Shown piece by piece: positions 17,615 to 25,388 of a stretch of 64,000 nucleotides of DNA. This DNA is from JAEUWI01 sp942492815. Its GTDB lineage: Bacteria; Hydrogenedentota; Hydrogenedentia; Hydrogenedentales; JAEUWI01. The translations under genes and the position numbers were made by a program. The stretch's first letter is position 1, and each line of letters begins with the position of its first letter. The stretch is taken from positions 3,534,001 to 3,598,000 of the forward strand of contig OW818658.1 of the NCBI GenBank assembly GCA_942492815.1. The letters are read 5' to 3'. A model generated the notes under the pieces. The model searched no databases, had not been told where the DNA came from, and saw nothing but the letters and a program-made list of their open reading frames with translations.

Positions 17615-20422
17615 ATGACCGCTCGCTTCTTGACCTGCGTCCTTTCCCTATTCCTGCTGATGGGATCAGCCCTGACCACCCTCGCACAAGAAAACACAAC
17701 CTTCACCCTCGGCGTTATCGCCGATTGCCAGTATTGTGATGCGGATACCGGTGGCGAGCGCTTCTATCGCAATTCCCCCGCGAAGCTTCAGGCCTGTGTG
17801 GATCATTTGAACACCCTGGACCTTGACTTCACGGTCCACCTGGGCGACTTCATCGACAAGAACTGGGAAAGCTTCGATGTGGTCGGTCCCATCTACCAGC
17901 AATTGAAAATGCCCGCCTACCACGTCCTGGGCAATCACGATTTTTCCGTGGCCGATGACAAGAAAACCGAAGTCTACCGTCGGCTCAACATGCCCGCGCG
18001 CTACTATGACTTCTCCGTGAAGGGCTGGCGCTTTGTGGCGCTGGACGGCAACGACATCAGCCTCCACGCTTATCCGGCGGGCAGCCCGGAGCAGGCCGCC
18101 GCGGAGAAATACTATGCGGACAACAAGCTCACCTCGCCCAAGTGGAACGGCACGATTGGTCCGGAGCAGATTACCTGGCTGCGGAGCGTGCTGGACGACG
18201 CCACGAAGCGCCAGGAGTCGGTGGTGCTCATGGCCCATTTCCCCATATTCCCGGAGGACCAGCACAATCTCTGGAACGCGGCGGAAATGCTGGCGCTCAT
18301 TGACGAGTATCCCTGCGTGAAGGCCTGGCTCAACGGCCACAACCACGCGGGCCACTACGGCGAGCGGAATGGCGTACACTACGTGACCTTCAAGGGCATG
18401 GTGGATACGGAGCAGTCGTCCTATGCCACGGTGGAGGTGACGCAGGAAGAATTGATCGTCACCGGCTTTGGCCGCGAGACCGATCGCGCGCTGGCGATTC
18501 GGAAAGACAGCATCCTGAAGCCCGTTCCCCCGCTGATGAGCCTGGTGCCGCCGATCACCTCCGAAGTGCACCTGAGCACGCCGGACTTGGATGTGACACT
18601 GCCGATTGCAGATACGCCGGTGCTGGAACATGTGCGCGCGGAACTGGCCCCGGCCCCAGCGGACATCCCTCCGGTTCCCCCGGTTGCGGAAAAGGCCGAA
18701 GCGGTCAACGTCACGATTACCACCCCCGTCGTGAAGCAGGGCAAACTCACCTGGGTCGGCACGGAAGATGGCCTTTTCAGCGCGGAAAATGGCGTCTATG
18801 CGCGCCACCCGCTCTATGGCGTTGACGGCCCGCTGTCCAACCGGATCGCGGGCATCGCTGTGGACTCCAAGGGTACCCTCTGGGTCGCCACGGCGGCGGG
18901 CCTGAGCTCGCGCAACAGCGGCGGGAAATGGACCGCCATCCGGGGTCGCCAGGGTCTACCCTGGGAGGAGCTTACCGCCATCGCCATCGACGGGCAGGAC
19001 CGGATCTGGCTCGGCAGCACGCGGGGCCTGATTCAATACTGTCCCTACGCCGAGGGCCGTCAGTGGTACTACCGCGCCGGGCAACGCTATCTCCCCCACG
19101 ATCATGTAATCGAAGTGTCGCTCAGCGCCGATGGCAAGACGTTATTCGCCCACACCAAGGCGGGCTGGTGCGCCATTTCCGAAGTGGAGCGCACGATGCA
19201 CGACAAAGCGGAAGCCATGCTGGCGAGCATGCTCGAACGCAAGATGCGCCTGGGGATGCCCTCTCCCCCGTCCCACGACGACGCCACAGCGCGTACCAAT
19301 CCCGTCAAAGGCCCCCAGCCGAGTGACGGCCTCTGGAACTCCTACCACATCACCTCCATGTCCCTCGCCTACGCCCTGACCGGCGAAGAGCGCTATAAAC
19401 AGGCCGCGAAGGAAAGCATGGAGGCCATGTACCTTCTGCAGAACGTCACGGGCATCAAGGGCCTCGTGGCGCGGACGGTCATCGCGGCAGACGACCCCTA
19501 CGTGCCCCAGGCCAAAGAACAGCCGAACTGGCACGAGACGGCGGACGGCAAGTACTGGTGGCGCGACGACGTTTCGAGTGACCAGATCGACGGACACTAT
19601 TTCGCCTTCTACACGTACTACGAGCACATCGCGAAGAACGACCCGGCCGAAAAAGCCCGTCTGGAGGCTCAGATCCGGCAGGTGACGGATTACATCCTCG
19701 ATCACAACTACCAAATCATCGACTGGAACGGCAAGCGCACGATGTGGGGCTGGTGGAACCCGGAGTTGCTCAATGGCCGTCACCTCCACTACCTCGAAAG
19801 CGGCATCTACTCGCTGATGATGTTGTCCTTTCTCGAAGTGACGCACCACATCACCGGCGACGAAAAGTATCAGGAGCACTACCTCGATCTGATCCAGAAT
19901 CACGGCTATCTCAGCAACCTGCTGCTTCAGAAGAAGCTCTGGCCCGACGAATTGAACCATTCCGACGACCAGCTCGCGGCCATTGCCTATTACCCCTTCC
20001 TTCAACTTGAGCATGACCCGGTGATCCGCGATGCGGTCCATCGCTCCATCCGGCGCACGGCCCTTATCGAGCGCGACGAACACAACAGCCTTTTCGCCAT
20101 GATCTATGCGAGTGTCGATCCCGCTGACGCCGACGTGGAGGGCGCCGTACAGACGCTCCGCGAGATGCCGCTGGACCGCCGCGACTGGGGCATGGACAAT
20201 ACGAACCGTGCGGATGTGATCTTCGACCCGCGCGTGAATCGCGGCGGGAATGAGGTATTGCTGGAACTGCTCCCGGCGGATGAACGCCACTTCGAGCGCT
20301 GGAACATGGATCCCTACGCCGCGAAAACCGGCAACAATGGCAAGAGCGACGGCGACGGCGTGCACTACATGCTGGCCTACTGGCTGGGCCGCTACCACGG
20401 CGTGATCGCGCCACCGAAGTAG
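17615..20422 (+). CDS. Secreted ADPRM-like metallophosphoesterase fused to propeller-like and helical-toroid domains
   Basis: A 935-residue exported protein (signal peptide ending TTLAQ). Residues about 30-300 are a calcineurin-like phosphoesterase with all five metal motifs: GVIADCQYCD, HLGDFIDKN, LGNHDF, VLMAHFPIF and GHNHAGHYG. They resemble human ADPRM (manganese-dependent ADP-ribose/CDP-alcohol pyrophosphatase), with which it shares ADxQ, GDxID, GNHxF and GHxH. Residues about 370-510 look like a short two-component-regulator-type propeller (LWVATAAGLSSRNSGG, IWLGSTRGLIQY). Residues about 550-930 are helix pairs of an alpha/alpha toroid (SLAYALTGEERYKQAAK; MWGWWNPELLNGRH). Catalysis on a nucleotide or phosphodiester outside the cell is likely; the toroid's role is unknown. 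Confidence 0.75.
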   Translation: MTARFLTCVLSLFLLMGSALTTLAQENTTFTLGVIADCQYCDADTGGERFYRNSPAKLQACVDHLNTLDLDFTVHLGDFIDKNWESFDVVGPIYQQLKMPAYHVLGNHDFSVADDKKTEVYRRLNMPARYYDFSVKGWRFVALDGNDISLHAYPAGSPEQAAAEKYYADNKLTSPKWNGTIGPEQITWLRSVLDDATKRQESVVLMAHFPIFPEDQHNLWNAAEMLALIDEYPCVKAWLNGHNHAGHYGERNGVHYVTFKGMVDTEQSSYATVEVTQEELIVTGFGRETDRALAIRKDSILKPVPPLMSLVPPITSEVHLSTPDLDVTLPIADTPVLEHVRAELAPAPADIPPVPPVAEKAEAVNVTITTPVVKQGKLTWVGTEDGLFSAENGVYARHPLYGVDGPLSNRIAGIAVDSKGTLWVATAAGLSSRNSGGKWTAIRGRQGLPWEELTAIAIDGQDRIWLGSTRGLIQYCPYAEGRQWYYRAGQRYLPHDHVIEVSLSADGKTLFAHTKAGWCAISEVERTMHDKAEAMLASMLERKMRLGMPSPPSHDDATARTNPVKGPQPSDGLWNSYHITSMSLAYALTGEERYKQAAKESMEAMYLLQNVTGIKGLVARTVIAADDPYVPQAKEQPNWHETADGKYWWRDDVSSDQIDGHYFAFYTYYEHIAKNDPAEKARLEAQIRQVTDYILDHNYQIIDWNGKRTMWGWWNPELLNGRHLHYLESGIYSLMMLSFLEVTHHITGDEKYQEHYLDLIQNHGYLSNLLLQKKLWPDELNHSDDQLAAIAYYPFLQLEHDPVIRDAVHRSIRRTALIERDEHNSLFAMIYASVDPADADVEGAVQTLREMPLDRRDWGMDNTNRADVIFDPRVNRGGNEVLLELLPADERHFERWNMDPYAAKTGNNGKSDGDGVHYMLAYWLGRYHGVIAPPK

Positions 20423-20437
20423 GGACAGCGTCGCCCC
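20419..20437. repeat. REP-like inverted repeat, copy 1
   Basis: The 19-base sequence GTAGGGACAGCGTCGCCCC begins within the stop codon of the phosphoesterase fusion. A perfect inverted copy lies at 21768-21786, starting in the stop codon of the convergent ankyrin gene. Confidence 0.8.
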
Positions 20438-20604
20438 GAGAGTATCGATCCGGATGACTCGATTGATCAGAACGCCAGAGCCTGGGGACACTATCACGGA
20501 CTCGACAAATGTTGGCATATCCCGTGGGTTCTTCCACCGAAGAACACCACGGCGGCCCTACTGTTTGATGGGTATTTGACTCGCCTGTACTGGAGGCTCC
20601 GCCA

Positions 20605-21393
20605 TTGCACCAGAACATACCGCTCCCCGGCGAGGAAAGCCGGTATCGGGCCGTCGCCAACGACGGCGCGATTCGTTTCGAGCCCGTGGCGATGCCGCCC
20701 GTATTGCGGCGGCTGGGCTTTTCCGTTGTCCTGCTGTTTGCGGTGCTCCCGCTTGGTGTCTATGCCGCCCTGGCGCTCTGGTTGTACCGCGAGGGCGAAT
20801 CGATGCCCTGGGGCGTCCATGCCCTTGGCGCAGGCTTTGGACTGCTCGCCGCAGTGACGCTCGGCCACCATGCCTGGGACAACCATAGGTTTCAGTCGAG
20901 TTCCTTGATACGCCGTGGTGATGGCACGCTGGAACTGCACTATGGGCGGGTGGGCGGGCGCGTGAGAATCTACACCGTCGAAGAGCCCGCCTGCCTGATG
21001 GCCGTGCTGCGTCAGGAACTCGGCGGCACCACCGGATGGCGACAGGTACGGGACGCGAACGGCGCAACTCACCGAGAGCGCTTTGCCGATTGCGTCAACA
21101 TCGGACTCTACCTCAAGGGCGCCGGCACGTCGCGGCGCATGGCCTTTCAGCCCTTGGGCTGGTTGCAATTGCTCCCGGATGAGCTGGACCTGCACCACAA
21201 GCATTACGAGCCCGAGAAAAACCTCGCGGCCACGGTGGTCGCCCTGCACCCGCTGGCGGAGGCCTTTGATCGAGTGCTTGCCGTGCAGACGCGCTATCAT
21301 GTTGCAAGCCGCGGCCCGGTCCACCTTGACAGCGTCCAAGGCGAGGCCCCGACGATACTGGATGGACCGGCGGACAATGGGCGTGGAGCTTGA
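20605..21393 (+). CDS. Two-pass membrane protein of unknown function
   Basis: A 262-residue protein with two close membrane segments (LGFSVVLLFAVLPLGVYAALAL and VHALGAGFGLLAAVTLGHHAW), then a soluble C-terminal domain with beta-rich segments (GTLELHYGRVGGRVRIY; RMAFQPLGWLQLLPDELDL). No family is recognised. Initiation is at TTG 20605, supported by GGAGG 8 bases upstream; no ATG in this frame is as well placed. The gene sits in an island bracketed by the two inverted REP-like copies, with the ankyrin gene convergent to it. Confidence 0.6.
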   Translation: MHQNIPLPGEESRYRAVANDGAIRFEPVAMPPVLRRLGFSVVLLFAVLPLGVYAALALWLYREGESMPWGVHALGAGFGLLAAVTLGHHAWDNHRFQSSSLIRRGDGTLELHYGRVGGRVRIYTVEEPACLMAVLRQELGGTTGWRQVRDANGATHRERFADCVNIGLYLKGAGTSRRMAFQPLGWLQLLPDELDLHHKHYEPEKNLAATVVALHPLAEAFDRVLAVQTRYHVASRGPVHLDSVQGEAPTILDGPADNGRGA

Positions 21394-21535
21394 CATCCCT
21401 GGCACGAAGTCGAGCCCATGGCGACTTGCGCCTTCCTGAGCGTGCTCCGATGCGACCTTCTCACGACGCCAGAAAACAGGACTTTCGCTCATGAGGCTTC
21501 GCGACACCCATAGAGGATGAAACTTGATTCAGTTT

Positions 21536-21628
21536 CTACCCCCCCTACCCCCCCGCAAGCGGGGGGGAGCAAGAGGTTCACATTGAGATGTAAGGTTCCC
21601 CCCGCTTGCGGGGGGCCAGGGGGGTAAG
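21536..21628. repeat. 93-bp G/C-rich paired-hairpin repeat (copy 1)
   Basis: Two inverted hairpins, CCCCCCCGCAAGCGGGGGGG and CCCCCCGCTTGCGGGGGG, are separated by a conserved spacer containing GAGGTTCAC. A near-identical copy in opposite orientation is at 59445-59536. The surrounding 390-bp space between convergent genes holds no recognisable gene. Confidence 0.85.
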
Positions 21629-21767
21629 CATCCTGAAGAGCAAAAAGCAACTCGCATTTCGATCCGCGCCGCCAGTGTACTTCCAGAGCAGCCCCGCCAG
21701 TTGAAGTGGGCTTCGTCCGACTCGGCCGGGCATCGGACTATAAGAGCACTTCTCTCTTGAACGACGC

Positions 21768-21786
21768 GGGGCGACGCTGTCCCTAC
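21768..21786. repeat. REP-like inverted repeat, copy 2
   Basis: Perfect reverse complement of the 19-base sequence at 20419-20437. It overlaps the stop codon (21783-21785) of the minus-strand ankyrin gene. The two copies face each other about 1.33 kb apart. Confidence 0.8.
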
Positions 21787-22979
21787 GACGCTTCCAGTTC
21801 GGCCATGCGCTTCGCGTGGCGCTTCAGGAGATCGTAGATTGGGCGATTCCCGACGCGCTTGGCCACTTCGCGCAGGGTCATGCCGTGGGAGGAAATCCGG
21901 ATGTCGGCGCCCGCCGCGAGGAGGCAGCGCACGGTCGCGATATGGCCCTTCACCACGGCCTGATAGAGGGGTGTCTCCCCCGCGCCGTTTGCCTGGTTCA
22001 CATCGGCCCCCTGCTGGATAAAGTGCTCCGCCATGGCGAAGAGCCCTTTGTTGATCGCCACCAGGAGAGGCGTCCACCCCTGCTCGTTCACGGGCGCATT
22101 CAGCGTATCCGGCTGGCGGCGTCGGAAAAGTCGCACGATGCGCAGATCGCCGGTGAGAATCGCGCCTACCAGGGTATCGGGAATCTCCAGCGCACGGGTT
22201 TCCTCGTCCAGATCGATAAAACGCTTGGCCAGCCGATCGAAATTGCTGTTACGTGCCAGGGTAACGAGATCCCAGCGCTCGAGCATGGTCCGCTGTCCCA
22301 GATCCGCGCCCGCCGCGACCAGCAGTTCCGCAGACTCAAAGCCCCCGCAGACGGCCGCCATCTGGAGTGCCGTACGCTTTTCATCGTCCCGCGCGTCCAC
22401 ATCCACCCCGCGGGTGAGGAGCAGCCGGACCATGGCGGGGTCTTTCGCTTTCACCGCCATCATGAGCGCGGTGGTATTTCCCGGTCCGCGATGCTCCCCA
22501 TTGGCCCCGAGTGCCAGGAGCGATTCCACCACGGCCACGTGGCCGGCCTCAACCGCGAGGATCAGGGGCGTGCGGCCCTGCTTTTCCGGATATTCAATAT
22601 CGGCACCCCGCGCCGCCAGGAGATCGACCACGACGTGGTGTCCCCGTGCCGCGGCGGCGACCAATCCGGTGATGCCCTTGCGTGCGCACTTGTCGGGCTC
22701 CGCGCCGGATTCAAGAAGGAACTGAACCACGGAAGTACGCCCGTGCTTGGCCGCGTGATAAAGGGGGGTGTCGCCCTTGCGCCCCTGGCGGTCCACTTCG
22801 GCACCGCGCTTCAAGAGCAGCCGAACGACTTCAAGGTGTCCCGCGCCGGCCGCGTGAATGAGGGGTGTGGCCCCATCGCCGTCCGCTTCATTCGGGGAAA
22901 TTCCCTTCTCCAGAAACTTCTCGACTTTGGCCAGATCGCCCTGCTGGGCGGACTTAAAAATGGATGAAAAAAGTTCCAA
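21783..22979 (-). CDS. Ankyrin-repeat protein
   Basis: A 398-residue soluble protein composed almost entirely of ankyrin repeats. About eleven repeats are visible, with the core pattern ATPLIHAAGAGHLEVVRLLL, TPLYHAAKHGRTSVVQFLL, TALMMAVKAKDPAMVRLLL, TPLYQAVVKGHIATVRCLL. The middle (residues about 225-275) is degenerate (DLVTLARNSNFDRLAKRF). There is no signal peptide, so it is cytoplasmic. The start is TTG at 22979, supported by GGGAGG 7 bases upstream; the longer frame lacks a ribosome-binding site. The repeats make protein-protein contacts; the partner is unknown. Confidence 0.85.
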   Translation of the reverse strand: MELFSSIFKSAQQGDLAKVEKFLEKGISPNEADGDGATPLIHAAGAGHLEVVRLLLKRGAEVDRQGRKGDTPLYHAAKHGRTSVVQFLLESGAEPDKCARKGITGLVAAAARGHHVVVDLLAARGADIEYPEKQGRTPLILAVEAGHVAVVESLLALGANGEHRGPGNTTALMMAVKAKDPAMVRLLLTRGVDVDARDDEKRTALQMAAVCGGFESAELLVAAGADLGQRTMLERWDLVTLARNSNFDRLAKRFIDLDEETRALEIPDTLVGAILTGDLRIVRLFRRRQPDTLNAPVNEQGWTPLLVAINKGLFAMAEHFIQQGADVNQANGAGETPLYQAVVKGHIATVRCLLAAGADIRISSHGMTLREVAKRVGNRPIYDLLKRHAKRMAELEAS

Positions 22980-23124
22980 GGAACATCCTCCCCGATGTTC
23001 GGCTGGATGCGCTCCAGCCTTGGGCACCACCCGATTCAGGCTGCCCGTAATGCCGGATGCGAATCGACGTTGCGTTTCGCATCCGCGCTCTGCCGCACAA
23101 GCCCCCGCATCGGGGGGCCGTTGC

Positions 23125-23541
23125 TCAATTCGTGCCGCCGGCGTCTTTCAAGGCATCCCGCGCCGAATCCAGGCGCAGGTTGGAATCTTCCAGAATGGTA
23201 AGCGGCGTGCGCCCCTCGTTGTCTTTCACATTCGGGTCGATTCCCTCGTCAATCAGCAACTCGACGAGCGGAACGCTGTTGCTCAGGACGGCGTAGTGGA
23301 GCGGCGACTGGCCGGTTTCGTCCCGAAGCTCGATGAGGGACGAATCGGTCCTCATCAGTTCCCGTACTTTCTCCGTATCGCCCGCCTGGAGCGCGATCAC
23401 AAAATCGCCGACGATATCCCCGGTGTATTTGCCCGGATCGACCGCAACGCCCTCCTCGCCCGAACAGCCCGAAAGGACCAGCGAAAGTACACAAATTGAT
23501 GCGATACTGAACAGTTTAATCACGGAAACCATTCTCCTCAT
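23125..23541 (-). CDS. Ankyrin-repeat lipoprotein
   Basis: A 138-residue protein with a lipoprotein signal: hydrophobic stretch then lipobox LSGC (cysteine near residue 26). The mature part holds two to three ankyrin repeats (GDFVIALQAGDTEKVRELM; SPLHYAVLSNSVPLVELLI; TPLTILEDSNLRL). It is likely anchored to the inner or outer membrane facing the periplasm. It is adjacent to and co-directional with the larger ankyrin protein, with about 145 bases between them. The ATG three codons in is an equally possible start. Confidence 0.8.
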   Translation of the reverse strand: MRRMVSVIKLFSIASICVLSLVLSGCSGEEGVAVDPGKYTGDIVGDFVIALQAGDTEKVRELMRTDSSLIELRDETGQSPLHYAVLSNSVPLVELLIDEGIDPNVKDNEGRTPLTILEDSNLRLDSARDALKDAGGTN

Positions 23542-23582
23542 TGCGGCTATCCACCGCTACTGCTTCAACCTTCTGTATGTTG

Positions 23583-23605
23583 CCCCGACGCTGTCCGCTG
23601 ACAGC
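23583..23605. repeat. REP-like fragment with GACGCTGTCC core
   Basis: The sequence around CCCCGACGCTGTCC followed by GCTGACAGCGC matches the core of the 19-base REP-like pair at 20419 and 21768, here with an internal inversion. It sits upstream of the ankyrin lipoprotein gene. Confidence 0.5.
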
Positions 23606-23623
23606 GCAAAGCCCTATATATCA

Positions 23624-23655
23624 GCGGGAGAGGCTTCCCAGGAAGCCTCTCCCGC
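23624..23655 (-). terminator. 32-bp near-perfect palindrome downstream of the pseudopilin gene
   Basis: GCGGGAGAGGCTTCC pairs with GGAAGCCTCTCCCGC across a 2-base centre. It lies 55 bases after the stop of the minus-strand pseudopilin gene. No run of T follows, so the terminator call is uncertain; it may be a stabilising hairpin or cruciform. Confidence 0.45.
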
Positions 23656-23709
23656 GCTGCATTGTAATTCACTCGCACGTGAAACCGCCAGTGCGGCCCG
23701 CCCAATTTA

Positions 23710-24771
23710 TTACGGGAAGGGCTGACCGGTCGGTGCGTTCTGAACCACTTGCGTTACCATGAAGAATTTGCTCCCTGTTTCCTGAGGATACTTGCCGAAT
23801 TCCACGTGACCGTCCATGAACAGCACATTGGCACCACCCGGAATGTGGTTAAACTGGGCAGCATCGACTGCGCCACCCGTCCCATTTCCCGTCAGTATTG
23901 TGTCCCACATCACCGGGATGCTGGACTGCGCTTTTGCCGTCCCACCAGCATTGTTGATATCGGTGATGAAGAAACGCTCGATACCTTCTCGAATTGGCTG
24001 CGTCGTAACCGACGAGCCATCCGACAGGGTCCACGTGAACGACGCGTCCCAACCGGAGATTCTGCGCAATGGCTGCCCATTGTTCGTGAAGGTGTTGGAA
24101 ATGTTCGTAACGTCAGCCTCTGTCTTGAACCAATCACCGAGCATGATGTGGCCCCAGTAGCTATAGCTGTAGTTCGAGGCCAACGGGAAGCAGCTCCTGA
24201 GCGGATCCACCGTGCCGCCAGCGGAAATCAGCGTCTTGCATTTGCTGGTATCGCTTCCCACTACGTTGACAAGATTGCCGTAGATCCGGACGTACTCATC
24301 TGGTGCACGCTTGGTCGTTGCATTTTCTGCGGTACTCCACCCGGTTCCGATGATTCGCCAGAAGCCCCGGTTGTCGGCGCCGCCCGTATAGTCATTCGGG
24401 ACCCAGGACTCGTAACCTTGAGAATCCGAGGGACAAAAGGCCAGCGCCCAATCATTCCAGTACTCGGGATAGAGGTGACCAGCACTTACCCAACGAGCTA
24501 AGTCCGCAACGCTCGCCGCATCGGTGTAGGGCACTGCAGTGAGATTGCGGTTGGCGTTGGCCTGACGCGGCGGGAACTTTTCGCCTTTGCTTTCGTTGGC
24601 GTACATCTTGAAGATCACGCCAAACTGTTTGAGGTTGTTCTGGCAGCTTGCGCGGCGGGCCGCTTCCCGGGCGCGGGCCAGGGCGGGCAGCAGTATGGCC
24701 GCCAGAATGCCGATGATGGCGATCACGACGAGCAATTCGATCAGCGTGAAGCCCTTTTTAGTCCTATTCAT
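23710..24771 (-). CDS. DUF1559 pseudopilin (type II secretion/type IV pilus-like)
   Basis: A 353-residue protein beginning with a class III signal peptide, NRTKKGFTLIELLVVIAIIG, processed after the glycine, followed by the conserved helix AAILLPALARAREAARRASC. The C-terminal region has the DUF1559 signature, ending in FMDGHVEFG. Such pseudopilins, abundant in Planctomycetota and relatives, assemble into type II-like pseudopili or remain as membrane-anchored surface proteins. The ATG at 24771 has an AGGAAGAG site; the upstream in-frame extension is not credible. It is the first of two paralogues in this window (second at 55126). Confidence 0.92.
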   Translation of the reverse strand: MNRTKKGFTLIELLVVIAIIGILAAILLPALARAREAARRASCQNNLKQFGVIFKMYANESKGEKFPPRQANANRNLTAVPYTDAASVADLARWVSAGHLYPEYWNDWALAFCPSDSQGYESWVPNDYTGGADNRGFWRIIGTGWSTAENATTKRAPDEYVRIYGNLVNVVGSDTSKCKTLISAGGTVDPLRSCFPLASNYSYSYWGHIMLGDWFKTEADVTNISNTFTNNGQPLRRISGWDASFTWTLSDGSSVTTQPIREGIERFFITDINNAGGTAKAQSSIPVMWDTILTGNGTGGAVDAAQFNHIPGGANVLFMDGHVEFGKYPQETGSKFFMVTQVVQNAPTGQPFP

Positions 24772-25388
24772 AGCGCTCTTCCTTAACCTTTTAAAGCCTG
24801 TGTAAGATAAAAAGTCATGATTTTGGTACCGCTTGAATTTCCCCTCGCGACCTCCTTTCTGCATTGGTCCTATTCGCTGTTTCAAACCCGTTGATCCGAC
24901 GGGTTTGGACGGGAATAGCAGGTCAGGATCGGGTTGGGACGAAGGGAGCGGACAAATCCAGAAGTTCACTGAAAGCACGAAAACGATGAACCACTGGCCG
25001 ACAAGGTCGGAGAGCGAGATCACGCCCCGCCAAGAAGAATTAACGGAAGCGATATCAACCCTGAAATCGGCACCTTTCCAAAGAAAAGGACCGAATCGAC
25101 ACTGCCTGTGCCCGCTTGCCGGATGTACGCCCAACTGCCTTGCTACTTTCCTCAAGCACAAAAATCGTTATACGCTAACCTGAAATCTTTGTCAAGGGCT
25201 TTATATAATTCAGCACTATTCGCATTCGTTATTTTGCGCAACACTGCGGGCCCTCAGGAACGGCAGATACAACAGAAACGGCAGGGATTTCGGCCATGTT
25301 CAATCTGCCGTCCCTGCCGTCTCTGTTGTCCCTGCGGACCAATGCAAACGCATTTATCGGTGCACCGGACTCTCCCCGCTCTTGAAGG
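24772..25388. other. Leader and intergenic region upstream of the pseudopilin
   Basis: 617 bases without a supported gene. It includes a 9-bp stem (CAAACCCGT with ACGGGTTTG, 24883-24907) about 110 bases upstream of the pseudopilin start. An AT-rich stretch near 25190-25240 could hold its promoter. The palindromic repeat at 25257-25337 is also within it. I recognise no riboswitch. Confidence 0.45.
25257..25337. repeat. Short-unit palindromic repeat array, CGGCAG type
   Basis: The left arm contains CGGCAGATA, CAACAGAAA, CGGCAGGGA; the right arm is the inverse with GCCGTCCCT, GCCGTCTCT, GTTGTCCCT at 9-nt spacing. It lies about 50 bases downstream of the glycosidase-like gene. Confidence 0.8.

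Noticed and set aside
20494..21507. Minus-strand frame of about 337 codons opposite the two-pass membrane protein
   Set aside because: The plus-strand frame has plausible membrane segments and a good ribosome-binding site; the minus-strand translation has neither.
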